DNA from: an uncultured Leptotrichia sp.
GTDB lineage: Bacteria; Fusobacteriota; Fusobacteriia; Fusobacteriales; Leptotrichiaceae
Assembly: GCA_937925095.1 (NCBI GenBank)
Contig: CALEXX010000005.1
Coordinates: forward strand, 38,492-102,491
Direction of reading: 5' to 3'
Length of the DNA stretch: 64,000 nucleotides
Shown: in pieces, positions 17,043 to 26,046 of the stretch
Numbering within the stretch: position 1 is the stretch's first letter
Layout of the letters: each line of letters starts with the position of its first letter
The notes under the pieces: model-generated
What the model was told of the DNA's origin: nothing
The model's database searches: none
Seen by the model: only the letters and a program-made list of their open reading frames with translations
Position numbers and translations under genes: made by a program

Positions 17043-18719
17043 CTATATTGAAAATTGTCCTTTTGTCAATTTATTTAAAAGATAGTTTACTATAATTACA
17101 AATAATAAGATAGCCGTTGCAAGGGCACTTGCCACCTGCTGACTGTGGTAAGTCTGGTAAATGTACAGCTCATATCCTATTGTTTTTGTATTGGATGAAT
17201 AAAGTAGCGTTGACATTGTCAGTTCATAGAATGACGGCATGAATATCAGGAAGAATCCTGCAACGATACTTGCCCCAATTAACGGAAGAGTTACATCTTT
17301 AAGCATACGCAGCCAGTTGGCACCTGAAATCTGTGCCGCTTCCTCCAGTGAAGGGTGAACCTGGCTCATTGCAGAAACGACTGTTCTCATTCCCATAAGC
17401 ATGTATTTTATCATATAGGCTATAATCATTATTGTCAAAGTATTGTAGATGTTAATTTTAAATTTTCCGCTCATGGATATTATTAATGCCAGGGCGATTG
17501 TAACACTTGGAGTTCCTGAACCTAAAGTTATAAGGAAGTCAGGAATTCTTTTTCCTTTTACGTTAGTTCTCTGCAGCAGGTATGCCATTATGCATGAAAT
17601 CATAATTCCGAAGAATGCCGCCGCAAGTCCTGCAATTATACTGTTTTTAGTTGAACTTAATATGGAAGCCCTTGAGAATACCTTATTCCATGCACTCATG
17701 GACATGTTTGAAAGGCTTATAGGTTTTCCCATATTTACAGTAAAGGAAGTAAGTGCCACAGTAACAAAAGGCAAAATTACTACAAAGAATGAGAAAATTG
17801 AAATAATAACTGTTATTGGCATTCTCCATTTTCCCAATTCCACTATGTTCGGTCTTGTAGATTTTCCACTCATTGTTATGTACTGTCTTTTTCCAATTAC
17901 GAAAGTTGTAATGTATAAAACGATGTTTGCTATTACCATAAGGAATACTGCCAGTACCATTGCGTCATTAAGCCCTTCATCAGAACCTATGTGAACAAAG
18001 TCAATGATACGTGTAGTTACAGTATATATCTGTCCTGGTGCTCCGATAATTGAAGGTATACCGAATGCCGATGCAGAAGCAACGAATACGAGAAGTCCTG
18101 CAGCTATTATGCTCGGAGTCATCATTGGAATAGTAATAGTCATCAGAGTCTTAAGAGGCGAAGCCCCTGATATTTTTGAAGCTTCTTCCAATGACGGATC
18201 CATTTTTTCCATCGCTCTTGATATTGTTATAAAAGCATAAGGATAGTAGAAGCACGTAAGTACCCATACTATTCCCCCCACTGTATATATATTGAAGGGA
18301 GCCTTTGGCAGATTAAAAATCTGCATAAGAAATTTATTTAAAACTCCTGCATTTGGGTTCAGAAGTCTCAGCCATGCCATCGCACCCACATATGGAGGTA
18401 CCATATATGTTGTGACAAACAGGGTTCTGAAGAACTTTTTACCGTACATGTCTGTTCTTCCTACAAGAAATGCCAGCGGGAAAGCAAGTATAACTCCAAA
18501 TAATGTAGTTAATCCTGAAATCACTAATGTATTTATTAACGCTGTCCAGTTCAGATCATAAGTATATACCCTCTTAAAGGATTCCAGAGAAAAACTTCCC
18601 TTTGGAAACAGTGAACGGATTAATAAATAAGATAAAGGGATAACTTCAAATATTACAAGGAAAGCTACAACAATAAGTATGACTATCCACTTTATATCTA
18701 TGTTATATTTTTTTGCCAT
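17043..18719 (-). CDS. ABC transporter permease, fused two-domain FbpB type
   Basis: A 558-residue membrane protein with about twelve helices and two BPD_transp_1 domains in one chain. Each has an EAA coupling loop: EEASKISGASPLKTLMTITI near residue 180 and EEAAQISGANWLRMLKDVTL near 460. Such fusions are typical of Fe(III) transporters (FbpB/AfuB/SfuB). It lies 32 bases after the binding-protein gene and 15 bases before the ATPase gene on the minus strand. The whole importer is encoded here with no extra genes. Confidence 0.88.
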   Translation of the reverse strand: MAKKYNIDIKWIVILIVVAFLVIFEVIPLSYLLIRSLFPKGSFSLESFKRVYTYDLNWTALINTLVISGLTTLFGVILAFPLAFLVGRTDMYGKKFFRTLFVTTYMVPPYVGAMAWLRLLNPNAGVLNKFLMQIFNLPKAPFNIYTVGGIVWVLTCFYYPYAFITISRAMEKMDPSLEEASKISGASPLKTLMTITIPMMTPSIIAAGLLVFVASASAFGIPSIIGAPGQIYTVTTRIIDFVHIGSDEGLNDAMVLAVFLMVIANIVLYITTFVIGKRQYITMSGKSTRPNIVELGKWRMPITVIISIFSFFVVILPFVTVALTSFTVNMGKPISLSNMSMSAWNKVFSRASILSSTKNSIIAGLAAAFFGIMISCIMAYLLQRTNVKGKRIPDFLITLGSGTPSVTIALALIISMSGKFKINIYNTLTIMIIAYMIKYMLMGMRTVVSAMSQVHPSLEEAAQISGANWLRMLKDVTLPLIGASIVAGFFLIFMPSFYELTMSTLLYSSNTKTIGYELYIYQTYHSQQVASALATAILLFVIIVNYLLNKLTKGQFSI

Positions 18720-18751
18720 TTTTTCCTCTTTTCAAAATTAAAATTTACAAA

Positions 18752-19804
18752 CTATTTTGCAGCTTTTGTTATATATTTTTCAAAAATTTCACGTAATTTA
18801 TCTCTGTCGTGGTAAGTTTTATCCCAGTTAATAGGCATTGCAGCTGCAAGTATTTCTGCAGTAGCTTTTGCATCGAAAGGTGCTTTTGCAGGATTTTTAA
18901 GTACTGAGTGCATCCATCCGTCAACGATAGCTTCCTGTCCTGCAGGAGATAGGAACCAGTCAGTTAAAGCTTCTGCCGCTTTTATATTTTTGTTAGGTGA
19001 CATTTCTTCTTTTACAGTCATGATTGTACTAGGAATTGCGATAATTCCGTCAGTAGGATAGATAACTTCAAGTTTTGAATTTTCTTCCTGTCTTTTCTTA
19101 AGGATTGATTCTTCAAGTATCATAATTTGTGCAGCTTCACCTGTTTCAAGTTTTGTAACTGCAACTGATCCTGATTCTACAACTGCTTTCTGTTTTGCAA
19201 GGCTTTCAAAGTATCCTTCACCGTATTTATCAGTTAATGCAGATACTGCCGCTAAAGCTGTTCCTGATTTTAATGGATCGGGAATAGAAATTTTTCCTGC
19301 TAAGTTTGGTTTTTTTGCAAATTCATCAAAAGATTGTGCAAGGTCTTCTTTCTTAAATTTGTCAGGATTATACGCTAAAACCATATTTAAAATACGTACA
19401 GGATACCAGTATCCTTCCTTGTCATAGTCTAATGCAAGATTTTCAGCATTTTTTGAAACATAAGCGTGTAATACACCTTTTTCTTTTAATTCCAGTGAAT
19501 AAGAAGGTTCAGCAACCATAAGCATGTCTGCCCCTAATTTATTTGCCTGCATTTCTGCAACGATTTTTGATTGAAGTGTTCCTGTTCCACCTTGGAAGAA
19601 TTCAACTTCCAGATTAGGAAATTCCTGTTTAAGTTTTTCCTTTACATTGTCAATAATATCTTCATACATTGAAGTGTAAATAACAATCTTTCCTTTTATT
19701 TCAGCATTTTTTCCATCAGAAGAACCTGATTCCCCTTTGCTTCCGCAAGCTGTTAAAGTTAAAAGTACTAAAGTCAGTAATAGTAACAGAATTCTCTTTT
19801 TCAT
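18752..19804 (-). CDS. Extracellular solute-binding lipoprotein, FbpA/AfuA-like
   Basis: A 350-residue lipoprotein: basic start MKKR, hydrophobic stretch and lipobox LTAC at residues 17-20. The mature part begins with a Ser/Gly linker, then KIVIYTSMYEDIIDNV, typical of type II periplasmic iron-binding proteins. GGTGTLQSKIVAEM, LMVAEPSYSLELK and LSPAGQEAIVDGWMHS follow family order. The paired C-terminal tyrosines of classical FbpA are not obvious, so iron may be bound differently or the ligand may be another small anion. In this organism it would be anchored to a membrane facing the periplasm. It is first in the operon, behind a promoter with an overlapping inverted repeat. Confidence 0.85.
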   Translation of the reverse strand: MKKRILLLLLTLVLLTLTACGSKGESGSSDGKNAEIKGKIVIYTSMYEDIIDNVKEKLKQEFPNLEVEFFQGGTGTLQSKIVAEMQANKLGADMLMVAEPSYSLELKEKGVLHAYVSKNAENLALDYDKEGYWYPVRILNMVLAYNPDKFKKEDLAQSFDEFAKKPNLAGKISIPDPLKSGTALAAVSALTDKYGEGYFESLAKQKAVVESGSVAVTKLETGEAAQIMILEESILKKRQEENSKLEVIYPTDGIIAIPSTIMTVKEEMSPNKNIKAAEALTDWFLSPAGQEAIVDGWMHSVLKNPAKAPFDAKATAEILAAAMPINWDKTYHDRDKLREIFEKYITKAAK

Positions 19805-19839
19805 ATTCTCTCCTTCTCTCTAAAAAATTTGTCGATATT

Positions 19840-19876
19840 ATTTTACCTTGATAATTTTAAAAGTCAAGATTATCAA
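19840..19876 (-). promoter_or_regulatory. Promoter with overlapping inverted-repeat operator for the ABC operon
   Basis: On the minus strand TTGACT (19862-19867) and TAAAAT (19840-19845) are 16 bases apart. An inverted repeat TTGATAAT (19848-19855) / ATTATCAA (19869-19876) covers the -35 box and spacer. A repressor bound here would block the promoter. A Fur-like metal regulator would suit the transporter, but the site is not a canonical Fur box. Confidence 0.5.
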
Positions 19877-19932
19877 ATGAAAACAATGTTATAATTAGAA
19901 GGAAGTGTCTAAAAATAGTAAAAATATACATA

Positions 19933-20057
19933 GGGGCTGCCTCAAAAATAAAAAAATACTGTAAAAACTATATTTATGAATGACTGTTTTGTATAAGTGA
20001 AATTTTAGTAAATGAATAAATATGTTTTTTGTATTTTTTTTATTTTGAGACAGCCCC
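19933..20057. repeat. Palindromic MITE-like element (copy B)
   Basis: Ends GGGGCTGCCTCAAAAATAAA (19933) and TATTTTGAGACAGCCCC (ending 20057) are near-perfect inverted copies of about 27 bases. The interior holds GAATGACTGTTTT and the 25-base box at 19995-20019 shared with copies A and F. Confidence 0.75.
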
Positions 20058-20410
20058 ATTGTTAAGTTTTCTTTTTTAGATAGTTACATTAAAAATTTAA
20101 TTTATAAATTAGATATATAATTTAATCTTTATTAAAACAAAAAAAAGATAATGATTTCAGTGTTTTATTGTTTCAGATTTTTGGTTTTTTCAGTTATGAA
20201 TGATACGGAGGTAATTATATAAAAAATATATACCCTATTGAAAGTTACTAAATATTGTGGTAATATAAAAAAAATAAACAATATATAGAAGAAAAAAGGG
20301 CGGTTTTAGATTGTTGTTTGAAATTGAAATATAACGGGGGAAAACGGAAAAAATTCACAGGGGAATTCAGGTCTAGTTAAACGAAAGTAAATAATTTTGA
20401 AAGGCGGGTA
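20058..20410. other. Long AT-rich leader before nrdD
   Basis: About 350 bases without a gene. An AACAATATATAGAA stretch near 20278 and an AAAAAATATATA near 20221 loosely resemble NrdR boxes, but their spacing is not canonical. A G-rich segment (about 20333-20375: ACGGGGGAAAACGG, CACAGGGGAATTC) stands out from the surrounding A/T and may be structured RNA. No known riboswitch is recognised. Confidence 0.3.
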
Positions 20411-22606
20411 ATGAAAATGCACAATCAACTGGGAGAAGACTTGGAAAAAATCATTTCAGGAATTGTAGACGTTGAAAAAAACGATATAAATAATGAAAAT
20501 GCAAATATGTCTTCGATGACACCGGCGGGTCAGATGATGAGGTTTGCAAGCGAAGTATCAAAAATGTATACTTTGGAGAACCTGGTTTCCCCTGAATTTA
20601 AGGAAGCACACAACAACGGAGAAATTCATATTCATGATCTGGACTATTACCCAAGCAAGACAACAACATGCCTTCAGTATGACCTGGCAGATATGTTTGA
20701 GCATGGATTTCAGACGAAACATGGATTTATAAGGGAAGCAAAAAGTATAACAACTTATGCCACACTGGCTACAATTATTTTTCAGACAAACCAGAATGAA
20801 CAGCATGGTGGACAGTCAATTCCGGCATTTGATTTTTATATGGCAAAAGGAGTGCTGAAATCATTCCGTAGACATTTCAGATACAGAATATTGAGTTTCC
20901 TGTCATTAGACTATGTTGATGAAACAAATAAAGAAGTAAAATCCTTCATAAACGAAAATATACATACAATATTACCTGATGACACAACGATTACAAAGAC
21001 AGCTGAACATTTTAAAATACCTAGGGATCAGATAAAAAGACTTATGGAAATTGCCTATGATGATACAAGGCTTGAAACATATCAGGCAATGGAAGGGTTC
21101 CTGCACAATCTTAATACGATGCATTCACGTGGAGGAAACCAGGTTGTATTTTCTTCAATAAATTATGGGACAGACACTTCCGAAGAAGGAAGAATGGTAA
21201 TAAGGGAACTTCTGAAGGCTACCGAAGATGGTCTTGGAAAGAGGGAAACACCGATATTTCCTATTCAGATTTTTAAAGTTAAGGAAGGGCTCAACTATAC
21301 TGAAGAAGATTACGGATATGCAATGGAAAACTTTGAGGAAGTGATGAACCAGGCGGCGGAAGAACTGAATGGGGATATTGAAAATACAGCTTCCCACATG
21401 GAAAACAGGAAAAAATTTAAAGCACCTAATTTTGATTTGCTTCTACTTGCATGCCATACAACAAGCAGACGTCTTTTTCCAAACTTTGTATTCCTGGATA
21501 CTGAATTTAACAGACACGAAAAATGGGATATAAACGATCCTTTAAAATATAGATATGAAGTGGCGACAATGGGTTGCAGAACAAGGGTTTTTGAAAATCT
21601 GCACGGGGAAAAGACGAGCCTTGGAAGAGGAAATCTTTCTTTTACAAGTATTAATTTCCCAAGAATTGCCATTGAAGTGAGAAAAAAGGTTGAAAAAGAA
21701 ATAGAAGAAATGAAACAGGCAGGAAAATTTTCAGATGAACAGGAAGAAATAAATAAAAAATGTGAACTTCTCGTAAAGGGATTTCAGGAAAAAGTTAAGG
21801 AAATGACATATTTTACTGCGGAACAGCTGCATGAGAGATACAGTTTTCAGAGAACGGCACTGGCAAAGCAGTTTCCTTTCATGAGGGCAAACAATTTATG
21901 GAAGGGAATGATTAATGCAAGTCCTAACAGTGAGCTTGGGGATGTACTTCTGTCAGGTACACTGGGAATAGGATTTGTAGGAGGTTCAAATGCCATGTAT
22001 GCCCTATTTGATGCGGATCATGGAAGCAGTGAACTGGCATATAATACTCTTTATGACACTGTAAAAATGATGGATGACATTGCAGCTGAACTGAAAGAGA
22101 AGTGTGGATTGAATTATTCCATACTGGCAACACCTGCAGAAAGTCTGGCGGGAAGATTTTTAAGAATTGACAGGGAAAAATTTGGAGAAATAACTAACGT
22201 TACAGACAGGGATTATTATGTAAATTCCTTCCACATTGATGTGAAGGAGAATATAGGAATATTTGACAAGATAAGAAAAGAAGCACCTTTTCATAAGCTG
22301 ACTACAGGAGGACACATTACATATGTGGAACTTGACGGGGAAGCAAGAAAGAATGTAAGGGTAATACTGAAAATCGTGAAGGCGATGAAAGATACAGGTA
22401 TCGGATACGGTTCAATAAATCATCCGATTGACAAATGCAGGGACTGCGGTACAGAAACAATAATCGGAGATGAATGTCCTATATGCGGAAGTCATAATAT
22501 ATCCAAAATAAGAAGAATAACCGGATATCTGACAGGAGATCTGGACAGCTGGAACAGTGCAAAGAAAGCTGAAGAAAAAGACAGAGTGAAACACGGGATG
22601 AAGTGA
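20411..22606 (+). CDS. nrdD: Anaerobic ribonucleoside-triphosphate reductase, class III
   Basis: A 731-residue glycyl-radical enzyme making dNTPs without oxygen. The core begins almost at once (TPAGQMMRFASEVSKMYT near residue 37), so I see no N-terminal ATP-cone. HIHDLDYYPSKTTTC, HSRGGNQVVFSSINYG and an active-site Cys in ATMGCRTRV near 389 follow. The C-terminus has a four-Cys zinc site (CRDCG...CPICG, about 676-696) and the radical loop RITGYLTG with Gly near 704. Ribosome site AAGGCGGG precedes ATG 20411; ATG 20417 is an alternative. The activase gene follows after four bases. Loss of the cone would mean altered allosteric control. Confidence 0.97.
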   Translation: MKMHNQLGEDLEKIISGIVDVEKNDINNENANMSSMTPAGQMMRFASEVSKMYTLENLVSPEFKEAHNNGEIHIHDLDYYPSKTTTCLQYDLADMFEHGFQTKHGFIREAKSITTYATLATIIFQTNQNEQHGGQSIPAFDFYMAKGVLKSFRRHFRYRILSFLSLDYVDETNKEVKSFINENIHTILPDDTTITKTAEHFKIPRDQIKRLMEIAYDDTRLETYQAMEGFLHNLNTMHSRGGNQVVFSSINYGTDTSEEGRMVIRELLKATEDGLGKRETPIFPIQIFKVKEGLNYTEEDYGYAMENFEEVMNQAAEELNGDIENTASHMENRKKFKAPNFDLLLLACHTTSRRLFPNFVFLDTEFNRHEKWDINDPLKYRYEVATMGCRTRVFENLHGEKTSLGRGNLSFTSINFPRIAIEVRKKVEKEIEEMKQAGKFSDEQEEINKKCELLVKGFQEKVKEMTYFTAEQLHERYSFQRTALAKQFPFMRANNLWKGMINASPNSELGDVLLSGTLGIGFVGGSNAMYALFDADHGSSELAYNTLYDTVKMMDDIAAELKEKCGLNYSILATPAESLAGRFLRIDREKFGEITNVTDRDYYVNSFHIDVKENIGIFDKIRKEAPFHKLTTGGHITYVELDGEARKNVRVILKIVKAMKDTGIGYGSINHPIDKCRDCGTETIIGDECPICGSHNISKIRRITGYLTGDLDSWNSAKKAEEKDRVKHGMK

Positions 22607-22610
22607 TGCC

Positions 22611-23141
22611 ATGGAAATCGAAAAAAGACAGGAAGAATTTACGTTAAGGATTCTTGGAATATATAGGGAAACGATAGTAGACGGGGAAGGGCTGAGGTAT
22701 TCAATCTATTTTTCAGGGTGTTCCCACGCCTGTCCCGGATGTCATAACCAGGAATCATGGAATCCGTGCAACGGAGAAATTCTTACATATGAAAGGCTTG
22801 AAAAAATAGCGGAAGAAATAAATAGTAACGAACTGCTCGACGGAATTACAGTAAGTGGAGGCGATCCCTTATTTAATCCCGTCGAAATGTTTAAAGTATT
22901 AAAATTTTTAAAGAAAAAAACCGGAAAAAACATATGGCTCTATACAGGATATACAATAGAAGCTATATTGGAAAATAAGGAAAGAAAAGCCTGTCTTAAG
23001 TATATAGATGTACTGGTAGACGGACTTTTTGTTAAGGAGCTTTATTCTCCTCGGCTTAAATTCAGGGGAAGCAGTAATCAGAGAATTATAAAAATGAAAA
23101 CAGTAAGGGAAAAAATAAATGAAAAAACAGAAGAAAGATAA
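22611..23141 (+). CDS. nrdG: Anaerobic ribonucleotide reductase activating enzyme
   Basis: A 176-residue radical-SAM activase that generates the glycyl radical on NrdD. The 4Fe-4S motif CSHACPGC (CX3CX2C) occupies residues 37-44. TVSGGDPLFNP near residue 82 is the GGE-like SAM-binding motif, and IWLYTGYT follows. It starts four bases after the nrdD stop and overlaps sfsA by 23 bases. The C-terminal tail is rich in Lys and Glu and lengthened past the core domain, perhaps only as a result of that overlap. Confidence 0.95.
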   Translation: MEIEKRQEEFTLRILGIYRETIVDGEGLRYSIYFSGCSHACPGCHNQESWNPCNGEILTYERLEKIAEEINSNELLDGITVSGGDPLFNPVEMFKVLKFLKKKTGKNIWLYTGYTIEAILENKERKACLKYIDVLVDGLFVKELYSPRLKFRGSSNQRIIKMKTVREKINEKTEER

Positions 23142-23886
23142 TAAAGAAAGCATTTACAGAATAGATTATGACAAAACTGTAATTTTTAAGGAAAGAGTTA
23201 CAAGATTTACAGTAAGATTTGAATTTAAAGGGAAAGAAAAAGAAAAAGGAAAAGGTGAAGATTTTGCCCATCTTCATGATACAGGAAGGCTGAAGGAACT
23301 CCTTGTTGACGGAGCAGAATTGCTTATAAAAAAGGTTGATAAGGAGGAAAGAAAGACAAAATGGGATGTTATCGCTGTAAAAATTAACAATGAAACAGTC
23401 CTTATAAATACAGCATTTCATAGATATATTGCAGAATCAATATTTAATAATGAAAAAGTTTCGCCATTTGGAAAACCTTCATATATAAAGCCTGAGATGA
23501 AGTATAATAACAGCAAGATGGATTTTTACATGGAAACGGAAAAAGATAAGATATATATTGAGACAAAGGGATGTACACTTGTGGAGGATAATATTGCAAA
23601 ATTTCCCGGAGCCCCTTCAGTAAGGGCTGTAAAGCATCTACGTGAACTTATGGAACTTAAGAAGGAAGGATTCAGGGCTGCAGTAATAATCCTTATATTC
23701 AGAAGGTCGGAAATATTTGCTCCTGAACATAACATAGACAGGGAGTTTTCTGAAACTTTTTACGAAGCAATGGAAAAAGGGGTGGAAATATATCCAATAC
23801 TTTTAAAATATGAAGACAGAAAAATATACTTTGAAAAAAATGTAGGAATTGTGGAAAAGTCTGTTCTTTTTCAGGAAAAGAAATAA
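23119..23886 (+). CDS. sfsA: SfsA family protein (sugar fermentation stimulation protein homologue)
   Basis: A 255-residue protein with the SfsA layout: an N-terminal OB-like region (EFKGKEKEKGKGEDFAHLHD, TGRLKELL) and a C-terminal nuclease-like region with SKMDFYMET, YIETKGCTLVE and FPGAPSVRAVKHLREL. The D...ExK pattern (DFYME, IETKG) is that of a PD-(D/E)XK fold. E. coli SfsA was named for raising maltose fermentation and binds DNA, but its biochemical role is unresolved. ATG 23119 lies inside nrdG, so translation is probably coupled. The Lys/Glu run near residue 38 is unusual. Confidence 0.9.
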   Translation: MKKQKKDNKESIYRIDYDKTVIFKERVTRFTVRFEFKGKEKEKGKGEDFAHLHDTGRLKELLVDGAELLIKKVDKEERKTKWDVIAVKINNETVLINTAFHRYIAESIFNNEKVSPFGKPSYIKPEMKYNNSKMDFYMETEKDKIYIETKGCTLVEDNIAKFPGAPSVRAVKHLRELMELKKEGFRAAVIILIFRRSEIFAPEHNIDREFSETFYEAMEKGVEIYPILLKYEDRKIYFEKNVGIVEKSVLFQEKK

Positions 23887-23890
23887 AAAA

Positions 23891-23919
23891 TTGAAAAAGA
23901 GCCATGATTATGGTATAAT
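23891..23919 (+). promoter_or_regulatory. Promoter of the yajC-smpB run
   Basis: TTGAAA (23891-23896) and TATAAT (23914-23919) with a 17-base spacer that contains the short hairpin CCATGATTATGG. It lies 42 bases before yajC and just after sfsA. Confidence 0.7.
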
Positions 23920-23960
23920 TTTATAGAAAAATAATAAATTACAGATTAAGGAGCGGAACA

Positions 23961-24218
23961 ATGGGAACAGGTCAATGGATACTGATATATGTAGTGTTTA
24001 TGGTAGTTTTATTTTTACCACAGATACTTGCAGGAAGAAAAAGAAAAAAAGCACAGGAAACAATGCTGGATAGCTTAAAAATAGGAGATGAAATAGTTAC
24101 AATTGGTGGAATACATGGAAAAATTGCGGCTGTTTCTGAAACAACTGTAGAAATTACAATTGATAAGAATGTAAAAATGACTATTTCAAAAAGTGCAGTT
24201 TCAAGAGTTGTGAAATAA
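23961..24218 (+). CDS. yajC: Preprotein translocase subunit YajC
   Basis: An 85-residue protein with one N-terminal membrane helix (about 5-22) and the cytoplasmic domain pattern GRKRKKAQETMLDSLKIGDE, VTIGGIHGKI and VKMTISKSAVSRVV. YajC associates with SecDF at the Sec translocon. No secD/secF genes lie nearby. Ribosome site AAGGAGCGG precedes the ATG. It heads a run of cell-envelope and RNA-processing genes that continues to smpB. Confidence 0.93.
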   Translation: MGTGQWILIYVVFMVVLFLPQILAGRKRKKAQETMLDSLKIGDEIVTIGGIHGKIAAVSETTVEITIDKNVKMTISKSAVSRVVK

Positions 24219-24299
24219 TCAGGTTTTATTATTTTGAATATTCATTAATCGTGTATTTTCAGATAATTTTAAAACCATAATGGAAATCAGGAGGAAAAA

Positions 24300-25415
24300 A
24301 TGAAAAAATTATTTGTACTTCTGCTACTTTTAATGAGTACAGTTGTATTTTCAGAAACTTTGGGAAGAATAGATTATAGAAGTGGAGTATTTACAGGAAC
24401 ATTAAAAGAAAATAAGAAGGTTAACATACAGGCAATAAAAGGTAGAACAGAAACAGGATCAGTACTTATACTGGAATTGCCAAATGTAAAAAATAATGCA
24501 GTAGATCCTAGAATTTTAGAAGATTCTTATTTGGATTCGGTAAGTATAACGGAACAGGGAGATGGAGTAAAAATATACTTTTTCCTTAAAGACGGAACAG
24601 ACTATATTGTACTGAACTCAAAGAAGGAATTTCAGGTGAAATTTAATAATCCGAATGCACTTTCTTCAGATAATGGAAGAGAAAAAATAAATAACAAAGT
24701 AGTGGATAATAGAATAAATGAGCCTTCAAGAACAACTGACACAACAGAAAGAAGACCAACTTCAAATAAAAAAGGTACATACACAATAGTTGTAGATCCA
24801 GGTCATGGAGGACACGATTCAGGAGCTGTAGGAAACGGTTACAGGGAAAAAGACCTTGCACTGCAGGTAGGATTAAAATTAGGAAAAGAACTAGGAAAAG
24901 ACTATAACGTAATAATGACAAGAACAACAGATATATTTAAAACATTGCAGGAAAGACCTGAAATAGGAAATGTAAGATCTGCTGACCTGTTTGTAAGTGT
25001 TCACCTGAATTCAGGTGGAAATTCTTCTGCAAGCGGAACTGAAGTATATTATTATGCAAAAAAGGATGCAGATAATTACAGCAGAGATGTAGCTAAGTTT
25101 AATAACACGGTAGACAGTGGAGTTGCAATGTCAGATTACGCTTTAAAGGATATTAATTACAGAATGAATCAGACAAGAAGTTCGGCACTGGCACAGGATG
25201 TATTAAATGGACTTTTAAGTAACTTTGCAATGAAGGACAGAGGAGTAAAGAGTGCAAACTTTGCAGTACTGAGAGGAAGTAATTCTCCTTCAATACTTAT
25301 AGAACTTGGATTTGTGACTAATTATTCAGATGTATCCCAATTTGTAAATGATTTTGATCAGGAAAGAGCCGCAAAAGCCATAGCTGATGCAATAAGAAGA
25401 CACTTTATGAAATAG
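24300..25415 (+). CDS. N-acetylmuramoyl-L-alanine amidase with AMIN domain
   Basis: A 371-residue exported cell-wall hydrolase that cuts the bond between MurNAc and the stem peptide. Signal peptide at residues 1-18 (MKKLFVLLLLLMSTVVFS). An AMIN-like region spans about 20-115, followed by a polar linker. The Amidase_3 domain begins at YTIVVDPGHGGHDSGA (zinc His), with DLALQVG, SVHLNSG and the catalytic Glu in ILIELGFVTNYSDV near residue 347. Layout is that of AmiA/AmiC division amidases, which AMIN places at the septum. GGAGG lies six bases upstream. Confidence 0.93.
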   Translation: MKKLFVLLLLLMSTVVFSETLGRIDYRSGVFTGTLKENKKVNIQAIKGRTETGSVLILELPNVKNNAVDPRILEDSYLDSVSITEQGDGVKIYFFLKDGTDYIVLNSKKEFQVKFNNPNALSSDNGREKINNKVVDNRINEPSRTTDTTERRPTSNKKGTYTIVVDPGHGGHDSGAVGNGYREKDLALQVGLKLGKELGKDYNVIMTRTTDIFKTLQERPEIGNVRSADLFVSVHLNSGGNSSASGTEVYYYAKKDADNYSRDVAKFNNTVDSGVAMSDYALKDINYRMNQTRSSALAQDVLNGLLSNFAMKDRGVKSANFAVLRGSNSPSILIELGFVTNYSDVSQFVNDFDQERAAKAIADAIRRHFMK

Positions 25416-25453
25416 AAGTATTTAAAATAATGAAAGATTGATAGGAGTAAACT

Positions 25454-26017
25454 ATGGAGGGGAATAACAAGGATACAGGTAAAGAAAAGGAAACAGCAGT
25501 CAAAAAAAAGAAAAAAAACTTTTTCAAAAGTAATTTCATTGTAATATTGCTTATCCTTCTGTCTGGCGGTGCAATAGCAGTAAATGAATACGATAAGAAA
25601 AATAATGAAACAATAAATGTGGTTGTTGATTCAAATCTGACTAAAACACCTGCAGAAAATCAGCAGTCGCTTGAAAAATTATCCATATTTGTTTATAATC
25701 CCCAGACAAAACAGGTTGAAGAAAAGGAAGCGGTTATTGAAAAGCAGCAGAACCTTATAGAAGGAGACTACATAAATGAAGTTATAAAAGATTCTCCTTT
25801 CCTGACAAAGGATATGAAGTTTCTGAGTGCGTATAATGTAAAGGTTGACGGGAAAAATACAGTTATAATAAAATTAAATGAAGCATTTTCAGGATTGAGA
25901 AAAAATAAGGAGATGTTTGACGGGTTTACACAGTCGGTAGCAAGGACGATTTCAAACAATTTTCCTAATATACAGGGAATAAATATACAGATAGATGGAG
26001 AGGCAATTATTCAATAA
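25454..26017 (+). CDS. GerMN-domain membrane-anchored protein
   Basis: A 187-residue protein: a Lys-rich cytoplasmic start, one membrane helix (about 27-46, FIVILLILLSGGAIAVNEYD) and an extracytoplasmic GerMN-type domain. Typical parts are LSIFVYNPQTKQV, YINEVIKDSPFLTKDMKFLS, VIIKLNEAF and FTQSVARTISNNFPNI. GerMN domains occur in Bacillus GerM and in LpqB, and are thought to bind cell-wall or envelope partners. Here it follows the amidase by 38 bases, so a role helping septal wall hydrolysis is plausible. It has nothing to do with sporulation in this organism. Confidence 0.75.
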   Translation: MEGNNKDTGKEKETAVKKKKKNFFKSNFIVILLILLSGGAIAVNEYDKKNNETINVVVDSNLTKTPAENQQSLEKLSIFVYNPQTKQVEEKEAVIEKQQNLIEGDYINEVIKDSPFLTKDMKFLSAYNVKVDGKNTVIIKLNEAFSGLRKNKEMFDGFTQSVARTISNNFPNIQGINIQIDGEAIIQ

Positions 26018-26046
26018 TTGCCTGCTTTTCATATAAGGAGGCGGAA

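Noticed and set aside
17449..17994. 181-codon plus-strand ORF antisense to the ABC permease
   Set aside because: Translation is low-complexity hydrophobic text mirrored from the membrane helices; no ribosome site or family match.
20058..20410. Cobalamin or other known riboswitch before nrdD
   Set aside because: I could not identify the conserved boxes of any riboswitch class I know; only an unassigned G-rich segment is present.
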